Origin: Phaeoceros laevis
Lineage: Eukaryota > Anthocerotophyta > Anthocerotopsida > Notothyladales
Assembly (NCBI GenBank): GCA_049999765.1
Contig: JBNGIQ010008907.1
Span: 25,889 to 89,888 of the forward strand
DNA length: 64,000 bases
Direction of reading: 5' to 3'
Shown here: positions 29,557 through 43,440 of the stretch, in pieces
How the letters are laid out: each line of letters starts with the position of its first letter
How positions within the stretch are numbered: position 1 is the stretch's first letter
Notes under the pieces: generated by a model
Seen by the model: the letters and a program-made list of their open reading frames with translations, nothing else
What the model was told of the DNA's origin: nothing
Database searches by the model: none
Position numbers and translations under genes: made by a program

Positions 29557-31193
29557 ATGGCTGTAGTGGCAGCCCCTCCATCCCAAGGACTCCAAGCAGA
29601 GCTGGGCAACCGGTTGAAGTTTCAGCGTCAGGCAGACGCTGACGCAGGCCGTTCTTGGCAGTCCCTTTCTTCCAGCAGCAACTTCAGCTGTGCAGGTCTT
29701 TGGAATTTGCGGAAGACATGTCGGTTGAAGAACTCCGGAGTCGGGGTTCTTGCCAAGAATTGGTGTCAGGATTCAGTGCGCATCAACTTTTGTACGGGCC
29801 GACGGAAAGATGTGCTTGGAACGCTCCTCTCAGGATCTGTATCTTCAGGGAATTCGAAAGATGGAGCCGTCCCTGCCGGCTTCAGGAGAAGGATCACTAA
29901 GAAGGTAGACGTCTTGGTGTGGCTCTTTGCACTGCGTTGGACCACTCTGGCTACTTGGGTGGAAGATTTTGAGAGTAAACGGGATGCTTTCATGTGACCA
30001 GGTTGGTGGCAGCTGGATGAAGTATCCGCCTCCTTTCCTAATCCACGCCTCGGCAGCAGGTGCTGATGGTCCTCCAAGGAGCGAAGCAGCACCCGAAGAG
30101 GACGACATCTGGTCAAAGAGTTCGCTTCCACCTTACTTCAAGCAGTTTGCCAGGCCTCCCAAGGAAAAGTTGAATTGGGTTCTTATTGTTGGTGGTGAGT
30201 ACATACCTCCTGCTCTGCAATGCTGCACCGGCTGATTTTGGATTGGTGCATAACTGATGTGTTTCCCTTGACGTGCATGGCAGGGATGCTTTTTGTCATT
30301 GCGATGAGAAAGGCTATAATGACAGAGATGGCGAGATGGGTTCTTGGCTCTGTGGCAGCCTTTGGATATATCTCTCAGGGCTCTGTAATAGCACTGGAGT
30401 GGATTGTTGACAGATACGGCCAGCATCTGGGAATCGTCCTGACACTGGCAGGCTGGGTTGTTCTTGCGCTCCAAGATGCGTACTCCTTCATCATTGACAT
30501 GACCCCTGTAGGAGCTGTTCTATCATCATCAGCCTGGGTGTCAGCTGTTCTCAGTGTGGCAGATGTTGCTTCAGCAGCAGCCAGAGAGGGCTCTGGGGTC
30601 TATTTGTTTGCCGGCCTTTGGGGCCTCCTTGCAGTTCTGCGATTGGTGCCTGTCAAGGTGTTCCTTTTCGGACTCGTCGTTTTGGCAGTCCTTCAACGGG
30701 TTGTGAGGAAGACCGACATGGTAGCAGCAGTTACGCCAATGGTGGCTGTGTTGACTGCTGTGGGAGATCCGGTGGTGAAATTGATCGCATTTGCATTGTT
30801 CCTGGCATTGGCTGTAAGGAGCTACTCCAAGTCTAGGGATAGAAGGCAGGATGAAGGGCCTACTAAAGGTAAGCAACCCCTAGTTTTAGTGCTTCTTATG
30901 GCGTGTGTAGGGATCAGTGTAGCGGCAACAGCACTCCATGCCCGCCAGATCAAATGGATCATCGGATGAAAACCCTCCTCCTGTACATTTACAATATCTG
31001 TTCATCTCTTGCCACGTCCGTTTCAGTCTGGTTCTCAGAACAACAAGGTCTTGCAGCTCGCAATTCATTGATTGCTACACAACCAAAGAGCGAAATGCAG
31101 GCATGGGGGGAAAGACGGAAGCAACCGGTCTTGCTTAGCACAGATTTTTCGAACCCAACGAAGTCTCCAGAAGAAGATGGAATGAGGAGCTGA
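29557..31193 (+). CDS. Unknown multi-pass membrane protein, probably plastid, 4 exons
   Basis: I do not recognise the family. Exons 29557-29904, 30002-30194, 30284-30868 and 31027-31193 join in phase to 430 residues. The first ~115 residues are basic and Ser-rich with no membrane helix, like a plastid or mitochondrial presequence. A soluble part follows (PPYFKQFARPPKEKLNWVLI), then about six hydrophobic segments between ~180 and 360, including LFVIAMRKAI, LGIVLTLAGWVVLAL and LFAGLWGLLAVLRLVPVKVF. The tail is polar (NPTKSPEEDGMRS). The last intron, 30869-31026, has a GTAAGC donor and a T-rich CAG acceptor; if retained, the frame stays open to 30969 and adds another hydrophobic segment instead. 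Confidence 0.65.
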
Positions 31194-31295
31194 CAGACGC
31201 TATTTACGGGCATAAGCAGCCAGGCTTGAGGGTAACACAGGCCAGATTTCCTGTTTGCTGCTCCTTCGAGAGCACGTGACACAAGCTCGGGGTCC

Positions 31296-32728
<1,433 letters not shown>

Positions 32729-32891
32729 CAGTGCCCAGCAACATGCTAGCAACCAGCCAGCAACCAGCCAGCAAACAGGTGTATTGTACATACATTGGGA
32801 GCAGAGTGTAAATGTACAGAAAGCAGCTCGTGCTGCAGGATGTCTAGGATGGCTGTACAAACCCTCAGTTTTTGTGACATTCTTGAGAGCT

Positions 32892-34659
<1,768 letters not shown>

Positions 34660-34999
34660 GTGATGGGACGCATTCGAATTACGAGCTGCTTGGGTGAGAC
34701 TTGGGAGGCCTGCCCTTCCTCCTGGGGCCATGTCCTCCGAGGGAGTCAACGAAAACAGCTCAGTCCCATACCCCAGCTCTGACCACGCTGGGATGTGGGC
34801 CTGGTTAGAGCTGGGATTCGGGACGGTGCAAAAGGGGATCGATGACAACAGAAGACAGGCAGGTGCATGGAAGCAGCCTAGTCAGAACTGGCTGGAGCAC
34901 AGGAAAGAGGTTCACAAGTTTACAGTAGGAGATGAGAGGCCCAGTCAAATACAGGAAGTTCGTAGGTTGTTGAAAGAATTGAGATTCGAGCTGAAGTAA
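34660..34999 (+). pseudogene. Chimeric PPR gene remnant (5' flank of one, C-terminus of another)
   Basis: Bases ~34665-34785 resemble 35743-35870 just upstream of PPR 2 (shared GAGCTGCTTGGG and ATGTCCTC...AGTCAA..GAAACAGC). Bases ~34786-34999 encode a PPR E/E+ tail, QNWLEHRKEVHKFTVGDERP, closest to the PPR 1 C-terminus. All repeats between are missing. A ~23-base insertion, GCTGGGATTCGGG, partly duplicates the adjacent GCTGGGATGTGGG. The frame 34694-34999 is open (101 codons), so it could still be translated, but it has no RNA-binding repeats. Both halves are real homologies; the deletion mechanism is inferred. Confidence 0.75.
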
Positions 35000-35094
35000 C
35001 AGGTTGCCAAATACATAGCAAACAGGCAGTCAGCCTGTAAATAATCCATCAAATCTACTCCACAGGTGAGCTAAAACCCCTCATTTGCTCCTTC

Positions 35095-35589
35095 CTATTG
35101 CGCTGCGGAAGAAGTTTGCTGCCATAGGTTGATGATGTCAGTTGCCTGGTTGAGCAGGATGATGGTGCGCTTCTTAGAAATCCACGACTTGCTCTCCAGC
35201 TTAGCCCGGAGCTCCTCCCAGGCATCCTTCCTGGGCCAAAAGTAGTAGGGACTCAAGGGCACGGACCCATGTCCTGGCACGTCCTGGTCCAGAGCTACTC
35301 CAATGTTCTTCTCCAGCCACAAGAACTTCAACACCACCCGCTGTTTGGCGATGACGGGGTTGCCCTTCTGCTGCGGAAAGGAAAGGCAAAAATGTGAAGG
35401 TCAGCTCCTCCTCGCTCAGGTGCTTGAAATGGACGCAGCAGCAGCATTACATACCTTCTTGCCACCGCCAGCTGGAGCCGCAACTGCTGGGGGCCCGTCA
35501 ATCTCCAGCGCCTGGGCCCGAAATGTGGCGCACCTTCCCGCAGTCGATGTAGCAGGGGTGAAGGCAGCTAGAGCGGCCATTGTCGCCAT
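35095..35589 (-). CDS. PSRP3: Plastid-specific ribosomal protein PSRP-3 (Ycf65 type), 2 exons
   Basis: Component of the plastid 30S ribosomal subunit (cS23). Exon 1, 35589-35455, encodes the transit peptide, [19 protein letters not shown], and a linker. Exon 2, 35370-35095, encodes the conserved domain: [37 protein letters not shown] and [16 protein letters not shown]. Together 136 residues, in phase. The conserved domain is almost unchanged from the algal plastid Ycf65 family. The gene diverges from PPR 2, 318 bases apart. Confidence 0.96.
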
Positions 35590-35720
35590 CCTAACCAGCT
35601 GCAGGGCTGCAGGGCCCGGGGTATGCCGGTAACTAGTGTAGTGGCCGGTACCCCTACCCTCTCCGCCGGTCGTGGCGAAATCCCTCCGGCTAAGAAAAGG
35701 TTTCTATTGAATCATACAGT

Positions 35721-35939
35721 ATGGCACTATTGCTTGCTACTGATGGATGCATTTGGAATTATGAGCTGCTTGGGACGCCTGTGCTTCCGTCTGAGGCAAA
35801 AAATATGTCCTCTGGACCAGTCAATGGAAACAGCATTCAAGCGATTGGACCTGGAGCTGTTATGTTTGGCTACCGTGCTGCTATTCGCGTGGCCGTAATG
35901 CGGTATCATGGCAGAACTGAGTTGTTGCGGAGTCTTTAG
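35721..35939 (+). other. Upstream ORF overlapping the PPR 2 start
   Basis: A 72-codon ORF (MALLLATDGCIWNYELLG...) ends 32 bases inside the PPR 2 ORF in another frame. The pattern MSSxxVNxNS is shared, in frame, with the remnant at 34660-34999, so the segment was part of an ancestral transcript. It may be a uORF in the 5' UTR or an old first exon. Confidence 0.4.
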
Positions 35940-38907
35940 CAGAGGACTAAGCTGGAAGTGCAATTTCAATACCTTCTCCTCTGCCAGGACGGGTGCATCC
36001 TGTGGTTCACATTCCATTGGCTATTACGTGGAAGTACAAAAGCAGCCTCTGGAGGAGCTCTGTCCCAATTCCGCAGGATGGGAGAACAAGGTATTACCAA
36101 GTTATCCACAGCTTCAACGCTCTCCAATGCCCTGGAGCGAATCCGGTCCGAATGGGGTTTTCATTGATAGGATGAACTGCACTCCGTTAGAACAGTGTGA
36201 CACCAGAGAGGTTCTGGAGTCCAACAACGCAGCGCCGGTGGATTCTTTGCCAGCTCCCTTGCCTGACGAGCAGCAAATTGGCTTGCAAGGTCCTTCGTTT
36301 GCCAGGTCAAGGGAACCGGGTGATGACATTGAGCTTCTTTGTGCCGAAGGGAAGTTGGACAAGGCTCTGGATGTCCTGTCGAGTATTGACCGGCAAGGGG
36401 ATACTCCGTCAGTGGCCGAATATAGATGTGTCTTGAAGGCTTGTGCAAGCAAGAAGGACCTCTTCCAGGCTCAACGAGCATGTGCTCATTGGGCCAAACA
36501 TGGGCTGTTGAAGTCCACTAGGTTTCTTGGTGAATATCTAGTGATGGCGTTGGTCAAGTGCCGGGGACTGGAAGATGCGCTCCAGGTGTTTGACATGTTG
36601 CCAGACAAAACTGTTTTCTCCTGGACAGCCATGATATCCGGGTATAGCACTGCGGGACAAGGTCACAAGGCGCTTACTATGTACAACTGCATGCGAGAGG
36701 AGGGCTTGCAGCCGGACAAGTACACCTTTGTCAGCTTATTCAAAGCTTGTGGCAGCATACCGGACCTGGAAGAGGGCAAGCGCATCCATTCTGAAGCTTT
36801 AAAATACAGGTTGGCCACTGACTTGTTTGTGGGAACCTGTCTTGTGGACATGTATGCAAAGTGTGGGAGCATTGTGGATGCAAAGAATGTGTTTGATGGG
36901 TTGTCCCAACGTGATGTTGTGTCATGGACTGCGATGCTTGCAGCGTATGCTCAGCAGGGCCAAGCAGAGGAGGCTTTTCGATTGTTTGAACAAATGCAAG
37001 ATGAAGGCATGAAGCCAAGCACCCGGACGTTTGTGAGCCTGCTTCAAGCATGTGGTACAATGGGAGAAAATGAAGAAATTGTTGTTGTGGACGGCCAACT
37101 CATGAGAGTGGAGTCTCTGTGCAAGGGCAAGGCAGTGCATGCTGCTGCTTGGAGGAAGGGCCATGACTCCGACGTCTTTGTTGGTAACTGCCTGGTTAGC
37201 ATGTACGGGAAGTGTGGGAGCATTGTGGATGCGCAAATTGTGTTTGATAGCTTGCACTACCAGGATGTAGTGACATGGACTGCAATGCTTACAGCACATG
37301 TTCAGCAGGACCAGGCAGAGAAGGCTTTGCAGCTGTATGAAAAGATGCTGCAGGAGGGCATGAGTCCAAACGATCGTACTATCGTGAGTGCCCTCCAAGC
37401 TTGTGCTTTGCTTGCAGACAAGGAAGATGTGCAGTCAGTCAAATGGAGATCCCTAGGAACAGGAAAGGCAATACACGCTGAAGCTCAGCGGAAGCTGTTT
37501 GCTTCAGATGTGTTCGTTGCCAACACCCTGGTAAGCATGTATGGCAAGTGTGGAAGCATTGTGGACGCACTGAATGTGTTTGATGGGTTGTCCCACCGAC
37601 AGGTGGTGTCATACACTGCGATGCTCGCAGCATATGCAGAGCTGGGCCGAGCAGACAAAGCTTTGGAGCTCTATGAGAATATGCTGGAGGAAGGTGTGAG
37701 TCCGAATGAACGGACCTTTGTGAGCGTGCTACAGGCATGTGGCATCCTTGCTGAGAAGGAAGAGGACCTCACACCAGACGTGCAAGCCACCAAAGTGAAG
37801 TCTCTAGAACGGGGGAAGGCCATTCATGCTGATGCTCTGAGGAAGGGCTGCGACTCAGATGTGTTTGTTGGTAATACTCTTGTTAATATGTATGGAAAGT
37901 GTGGAAGCATTGCAGATGCGCAGAATGTGTTTGATGGGTTGTCTGAACGAGACGTGGTTTCATGGAATGTGATGATCGCAGCAAATGCTCAGCAGGGTCA
38001 AGGAGAAAAGGCCCTGGAGCTGTACCGAAAAATGCAAGAGGATGACCTGAGTCTAAATGAGCTAACAATCGTGTCCGTTTTGCAAGCCTGCAGCAACACA
38101 GGAAGCTTGGATGTCTGCAGGCAGATTCATCAGAAGCTTGTATCCGTCTGCAATGATTTGGGCCCTCTTCTTGCGAGCAGTCTCATTCACACGTTTGGGA
38201 GATGTGCTAGTATGGTGGATGCTCAGAATGTGTTTGATGCACTGAGGCAGCCCAACGTGGTATCATGGAATGCATTGATTGCTGGTTATGCGCGAGAAGG
38301 AAACATCGCAGCAAGCCTGCATTACTATGAGGAGATGCAGCGAATGGATGTGAAGCCAAATGGAGTCACGTTCATTTCACTCCTTTCTGCCTGTAGCCAT
38401 GCTGGCCTGGTAGACAAAGGGGTTCAGTATTTTGAAACCATGGGCAAAGATCACGGCATAACTCCAGACACAGAGCATTATGTGAGTATGGTGGACATGC
38501 TTGGCCGCGCTGGATTGTTCACAGGGGTGGAAGCTTTGCTGACCACAATGCCACTGCAGCCTAATCTCTCCATGTGGTTATGTTTGCTGGGTGCTTGCCG
38601 GAAACATGGGAAGGTGGTGCTGGGAAACTACGCATTTCACTCCGCAGTGCACCTTCATCCAAACAATGCTGCCGCATATGTTCTAATGACCAATATATGT
38701 GCCGACGCGGGCATGTGGGACTCGGCAATGGAGGTGATTGCTTTGGGACAAGAAATAGGTGCATGGAAAAAGCCTCCCGGCCAAAGCTGGATCGAGCATG
38801 AGCAGGAACTACATGTTTTCGTCGTGGGAGACCGCCAACACCCTCAGCAGGAGCCCTTGTATGATCTGGTAGGAAAGCTGAGCTCAGACCTGAAGCGCAC
38901 AGTATGA
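35908..38907 (+). CDS. PLS-class PPR protein 2, E/E+ type without DYW
   Basis: Single-exon ORF of 999 residues. The N-terminal ~140 residues are not repetitive. Six repeat junctions follow, of the type LVSMYGKCGSIVDAQIVFD...DVVTWTA, and each cycle measures about 112-118 residues instead of the usual ~102. The extra length is an acidic or polar loop of ~14-18 residues (for example GILAEKEEDLTPDVQATKVK) between the ACG motif and the GKAIH motif. The protein ends with an E/E+ region, GQSWIEHEQELHVFVVGDRQ, and stops at DLKRTV with no DYW domain. Expected to bind organelle RNA; the target is unknown. It is closest to PPR 4. N-terminal targeting is plausible but not clear. Confidence 0.93.
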   Translation: MAELSCCGVFSRGLSWKCNFNTFSSARTGASCGSHSIGYYVEVQKQPLEELCPNSAGWENKVLPSYPQLQRSPMPWSESGPNGVFIDRMNCTPLEQCDTREVLESNNAAPVDSLPAPLPDEQQIGLQGPSFARSREPGDDIELLCAEGKLDKALDVLSSIDRQGDTPSVAEYRCVLKACASKKDLFQAQRACAHWAKHGLLKSTRFLGEYLVMALVKCRGLEDALQVFDMLPDKTVFSWTAMISGYSTAGQGHKALTMYNCMREEGLQPDKYTFVSLFKACGSIPDLEEGKRIHSEALKYRLATDLFVGTCLVDMYAKCGSIVDAKNVFDGLSQRDVVSWTAMLAAYAQQGQAEEAFRLFEQMQDEGMKPSTRTFVSLLQACGTMGENEEIVVVDGQLMRVESLCKGKAVHAAAWRKGHDSDVFVGNCLVSMYGKCGSIVDAQIVFDSLHYQDVVTWTAMLTAHVQQDQAEKALQLYEKMLQEGMSPNDRTIVSALQACALLADKEDVQSVKWRSLGTGKAIHAEAQRKLFASDVFVANTLVSMYGKCGSIVDALNVFDGLSHRQVVSYTAMLAAYAELGRADKALELYENMLEEGVSPNERTFVSVLQACGILAEKEEDLTPDVQATKVKSLERGKAIHADALRKGCDSDVFVGNTLVNMYGKCGSIADAQNVFDGLSERDVVSWNVMIAANAQQGQGEKALELYRKMQEDDLSLNELTIVSVLQACSNTGSLDVCRQIHQKLVSVCNDLGPLLASSLIHTFGRCASMVDAQNVFDALRQPNVVSWNALIAGYAREGNIAASLHYYEEMQRMDVKPNGVTFISLLSACSHAGLVDKGVQYFETMGKDHGITPDTEHYVSMVDMLGRAGLFTGVEALLTTMPLQPNLSMWLCLLGACRKHGKVVLGNYAFHSAVHLHPNNAAAYVLMTNICADAGMWDSAMEVIALGQEIGAWKKPPGQSWIEHEQELHVFVVGDRQHPQQEPLYDLVGKLSSDLKRTV

Positions 38908-39289
38908 GCCTGGAGGAGGAACTTGAGATCATACTACTCGCTGCAGCATCACTGGTAAGGCCATGGAGCGCACATGACTGGCAGCTTAACTAATTCCCCA
39001 AGGAGGATCAGGAAATGGCCAAATCCCACCTAACTACCAGACAGCGGTTTATGCTAGCAGGGAATTACATTTTCTAACTTTTCTGGTTCTGGGGAAAGAT
39101 AAAATGATTAAATCTGTGAAATAGTTGCGCTTTGTAAACATACAATCAGGGCACTCCGTAGTAATTGAATTGCAACGTAAGGACAGGCCGGAGCGTCAAG
39201 CTTTCTGAGGCTCTTCTAGACTTCCTTTCGGAGGTTTGTGTATTCTTCAAATGTACATGGCTGAAGGACAAATGTGAAAGTTCATAAAG
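38908..39289. other. Convergent spacer between PPR 2 and PPR 3
   Basis: 382 bases between two convergent stop codons. No gene seen; it probably holds both 3' UTRs. Confidence 0.5.
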
Positions 39290-42211
39290 TCAACGCTGAA
39301 TTGCATATTCTGCAGTTTTCACTGTAAGGTCTGTTAGCGTTTCATATATTTCATGGCTTTTCGGACGTTCTCGATCCCCTGCCACGAAAACATGCACCAT
39401 GCCGCTCATGTCGGTCCATCGGCTCTGTCCAGGCTGCATGGGTGCTTGAGATTTTGCTCTCATTGCCTGGATATCCTTCCTCTCCTCCAGCATGTTAGCA
39501 GCCATGTAGATGTTTGACATCAGGGCATATGCTGCAGCATCATCTTTATCCAACCTAATTGCCGAGTCAAATGCCTGTCTGCCAAACTCAACATTTTGCC
39601 ACTTCTGACAAGCACCCAAAATAGACTCCCACACTGTACTGTCAGGTTGAAAAGGCATAGCCTTCACCATCTCTATCGCCTTGTCCACTTGGCCTGAACG
39701 GCCAAGTAGATCAACCATGCATGTAAAATGTGTAATCGTTGGGGTGATGCCGTAGTCTGTCATAGCCTTAAAATACTTCTGGCCTGTGTCCACTAGGCCT
39801 TCGTGGCTGCATACAGTCAAAACACTGAGGAATGTGATGCCATTTGGCTGTATGCCCTCGTCCTGCATCCTTTGAAACAAATGGAAGACGACTTCACTGT
39901 TTCCTTGACATGAATATCCTGCAATGAGTGCACTCCACGCTACAATATCCCGCCTGGGCAAGGCATCAAATACCTGCTGCGCATCAAACATGCTTCCACA
40001 TTTTCCATACATGTGAATAAGAGCATTTGACAGAAAAGAATTGCTCCCCCCAAGACCAGAGGTCATCTGAGCATGGATTTCCTTCCCCTTCTCCAGTCCT
40101 GCCACTGTACCACAAGCTTTGAGCACGCCAACATACGTTCTTTCATTGGGTACCACCCCTTCCTGTCGCATCCGGGTGTACAAATTCAAAGCTTCTTCAC
40201 CCTCGTCCATCTGGGCGTACCCTAAGATCATGGCATTCCAAGAAACCACGGTACGACAAGGCATCTCTTCAAATACGTGCCTAGAGTCTGCCAGGCCCTC
40301 ACATTTTGCGTAGGCATCCACCAGCATGTTCCCCACAAAGACATTCCTGTCAAGCTTTCCTTTCGTGATATTTGCATGGATGACTCTGAGAGTCTCCAGA
40401 CACCACTTTCTTGGAGGTCTTCTATCACCCTCAGTTGGCTCTTCCCACCCTGCCAGTCTGCTGCACGCCTTGAGAATACTTAGATATGTCCACCCATCAG
40501 GTACCAGACCATCCTGTTGCATCCGGTTGTACAACTGCAATGCCTCTTCACCCTTGCCCACCTGGGCATACCCCGAGAGCATGACATTCCAAGATACGAG
40601 ATCACGATGGACCATGTGCTCAAACACGCATCTAGCATCCTCTAGGCTCCCACACTTCCCATACACATCCACCAACATGTTTCCTACAAACACATCCAAC
40701 TTAGAGTTTCCCTTCAGAACGTCTCTGTGGATGGCTCTGACAGTGTCTAGGCGTATTTGTTTCCTAGATATACCCCCAGCTCCATTCATCTCTTCCGATT
40801 CTGCCATTTTACTGCAAGCCTTCAGTGCACTAACATATGTCCGGTCATTTGGCATCACACCTTCCTGCCTCATTCTGGTAAACAATTGCAAAGCCAAGTC
40901 ACCCTTGTCCATCTGCGCATATCCCCATATTATAGCATTCCAGGAGACCACAGTACGAAACGGCATACTGTCGAATATGCGCCTAGCTTCCTCCAGACTC
41001 TTACATTTTGAATAGACATCTACCAGCATAGTAGCTACAAACACATCTGACTCAAAATGTCTCTCCACGACAGCTGTGTGAATGGCTCTAACTGTGTCCA
41101 GACATCTGTCTATTACAGTTTTTCCATCGGCTTCGTTTCTCTGCTCTAATGCTACCAAGCTACTGCAAGCCTTCAGCGCACTAACATATGTTCGGTTGTC
41201 AGGTTGCACGCCTTCCTGTTGCATCCGGGTGTACAAAAGCAAAGCTTCTTCACCCTCGTTCATTCGGGCATATCCAAAGATAATGGCATTCCAAGAGACC
41301 ACAGTACGATGAGGCATCGCCTCAAACACACATCTGGCGTCCTTCAGACTCCCACACTTTCCGTACACATCAACCAGCATGTTCCCCACCAACACATCAG
41401 AGTGGAACTTCCCCTTCCTTAAATCCTCATGGATGACTTTTACAGTCTCCAGGATTCTTTGAGGCACATGTACCCCACCACTTTCTTTCCTTGTTTTCAA
41501 CCCTGCCAGGCAACTACAAGCCTTGAGTATGCTAACATATGTGTGACGATCAGGCAGCACACCTTCCTGTTGCATCCGCACATACAAGTGCAAAGCCTGT
41601 TCAAACTCGCCAGTTTGCACATAAGCTGTGATCATGGCATTCCAACAAACCACATCACGATGAGGCATCTTCTCAAAGGCAAGCGTGGTATCCACCAGGC
41701 TCCTAGATTTTGCATACGCATCTACCAGCATGGTGTTGATATCAACATCTGACTCAAACCCACTACTAACCACCTCCGTATGGACTTGCTTAGTGCTTCT
41801 CAGGTCCTGCAAATAACTGCATGCCTTCAATAGGGCCAGAAAGGTCGATGGGCTTGGTTCCACTCCGTCCTTCCGCATTTGCTCATATATTCTGAGAGCC
41901 TGTCTACCTTGCCTACGGTTGGCATGTTCCAATATTATCGAAGTCCATGAACACTCACTTGGTTGGGATAACCTCGAATTAACAACGTGCTCAGGTATGC
42001 ATTCAACGTGATTACTACTGCCTATCCTTCTCCCAGCACTTATGGACGATGAGTCCTTTCTTTCCAATGTTATTTTCAGCCATAGTGAAGTACTCCAGCT
42101 ATTTGCCAGCAGTACTTCCTTGATAGTCTTGTGCCCAAAAGAAGGCGAGTTGGACTTCGAACTGGTCATCAGACCTTCCAGATTGTGAGTCCAGCAATGC
42201 TTCAGAAACAT
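39290..42211 (-). CDS. PLS-class PPR protein 3, E/E+ type without DYW
   Basis: Single-exon ORF of 973 residues. It has six cycles of the type MLVDVYGKCGSLKDARCVFE...TVVSWNAIIFGYA, and an insertion in L repeats such as SCLAGLKTRKESGGVHVPQR before the conserved KVIHED. The C-terminus is GQSRWTDMSGMVHVFVAGD, an E+ region without a DYW domain. It belongs to a different subgroup from PPR 1, 2 and 4: the S repeats read MLVDVY instead of LVSMY, and the loop insertions are longer and less acidic. The N-terminal ~70 residues are polar with no clear transit peptide. An ORF lies 18 bases upstream (42230-42547) and may be part of its 5' UTR. Confidence 0.92.
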   Translation of the reverse strand: MFLKHCWTHNLEGLMTSSKSNSPSFGHKTIKEVLLANSWSTSLWLKITLERKDSSSISAGRRIGSSNHVECIPEHVVNSRLSQPSECSWTSIILEHANRRQGRQALRIYEQMRKDGVEPSPSTFLALLKACSYLQDLRSTKQVHTEVVSSGFESDVDINTMLVDAYAKSRSLVDTTLAFEKMPHRDVVCWNAMITAYVQTGEFEQALHLYVRMQQEGVLPDRHTYVSILKACSCLAGLKTRKESGGVHVPQRILETVKVIHEDLRKGKFHSDVLVGNMLVDVYGKCGSLKDARCVFEAMPHRTVVSWNAIIFGYARMNEGEEALLLYTRMQQEGVQPDNRTYVSALKACSSLVALEQRNEADGKTVIDRCLDTVRAIHTAVVERHFESDVFVATMLVDVYSKCKSLEEARRIFDSMPFRTVVSWNAIIWGYAQMDKGDLALQLFTRMRQEGVMPNDRTYVSALKACSKMAESEEMNGAGGISRKQIRLDTVRAIHRDVLKGNSKLDVFVGNMLVDVYGKCGSLEDARCVFEHMVHRDLVSWNVMLSGYAQVGKGEEALQLYNRMQQDGLVPDGWTYLSILKACSRLAGWEEPTEGDRRPPRKWCLETLRVIHANITKGKLDRNVFVGNMLVDAYAKCEGLADSRHVFEEMPCRTVVSWNAMILGYAQMDEGEEALNLYTRMRQEGVVPNERTYVGVLKACGTVAGLEKGKEIHAQMTSGLGGSNSFLSNALIHMYGKCGSMFDAQQVFDALPRRDIVAWSALIAGYSCQGNSEVVFHLFQRMQDEGIQPNGITFLSVLTVCSHEGLVDTGQKYFKAMTDYGITPTITHFTCMVDLLGRSGQVDKAIEMVKAMPFQPDSTVWESILGACQKWQNVEFGRQAFDSAIRLDKDDAAAYALMSNIYMAANMLEERKDIQAMRAKSQAPMQPGQSRWTDMSGMVHVFVAGDRERPKSHEIYETLTDLTVKTAEYAIQR

Positions 42212-42229
42212 CCTCTTAGAAGCAAGACC

Positions 42230-42547
42230 TCACAAGCTTTTTAGTTGAATTCCGGAAACAATACGTCTGGAGATGTCGCAGAAAGCCTTTCTGGCATTTG
42301 CCAGTGACAACATCCACTTCCTCAACACTGAGATCAATTGCATTGCGTCGCTACTTTGCTGCACACCTGGCCTTGTAACTTGGCCTGAGCCAGTATCTTG
42401 TCTTTGCATCAAAGACACATGGATGGGCTCCGGCTTCTTTTTCTTCCTGGCTGCTGATGCCCCACCTCCTTCCTTGGGCTGCAACCCAGTTATGCATCTC
42501 AGTTTGGTTGCTTCTAGAGCTACCACCCCCTTGGACCTCGAGGCCAT
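42230..42547 (-). other. Short ORF immediately upstream of PPR 3
   Basis: A 105-codon basic ORF (MASRSKGVVALEATKLRCIT...) ends 18 bases before the PPR 3 ATG on the same strand. The Ser/Arg-rich start could be a presequence that splices to PPR 3, but I did not find a convincing intron. No family match. Confidence 0.25.
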
Positions 42548-43440
42548 CGTTCTTCGTTTGGACGTGTCACAGCGGGAATCTCTCCGATTCTAGAAAACGC
42601 TGCCTGCAGGCTCAACGGGCGACCCCTCGGTCAACTGCTTGGTCTATCCCCTGACGACACTTGCAGCTCTCACTCTGTAGGCAAGTAAATCTACGCGAAT
42701 TCCTAAGTTCACACCAACAGCATCACCCGACTAACACCAACTAACATGCATTCGTAGCTCGCCAGGATCTTCCTCCTTTCGCCTCCGCCATCTGATTTCG
42801 AAATCGGAGATTTCGACGAGGTGAAACCGTGAAACGTGCTGGAGTTTTGACCTGATTTCCATTTAGGGGCCAGGTAACCAGGTCTGAAAGTTGCAAATAT
42901 ACACACGGCTTGAGCACATGAGAGTACACTGCTCGGTGAGGGACTTTTGGACAGGCAGCGATGTGAACGGTGCTGGCCAGTCGATGAGAGAGTTTTGTGG
43001 GAGGAGGCGGTGCTGGTGGATAAGGCAGCACCCCCTTCTACTCAAGAATTCGAGAACTTGACCAAGGTGCACATTGTTGGCAACGTGGAGCACCATGTGG
43101 ACCAATCGCCATATGCACCATGTTCCAACAGTCTGCGGCGCCATGGTCTTATCTAAAGCAAGTGAAACGTTCCTCAGGTTGAATGGAACAGCAAGGAAGC
43201 TGGTTCCTTCACACGCCGTGGCACATGAGGCCAGAGAGCTTGCAATTGTAACAAAATTACTTGGCCGTACTTGGCCGTTGCCATACGCTTCCACGGCAGC
43301 GCCTCCCGGAGTAGGAGACGGGCATCTTCAGCCACTTTCGGGCTGCGGGCTTGAACACATATCAAGTCAATTATATTAACGTCCAAGGGGACTGTGAGAG
43401 CCATGGGACAAAATGTTCACTAGTAGAATTGAAATAAGTG
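42548..43440. other. Non-coding spacer
   Basis: ORFs here (such as 42863-43294, minus) show no motif I recognise and no support beyond length. Confidence 0.3.
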
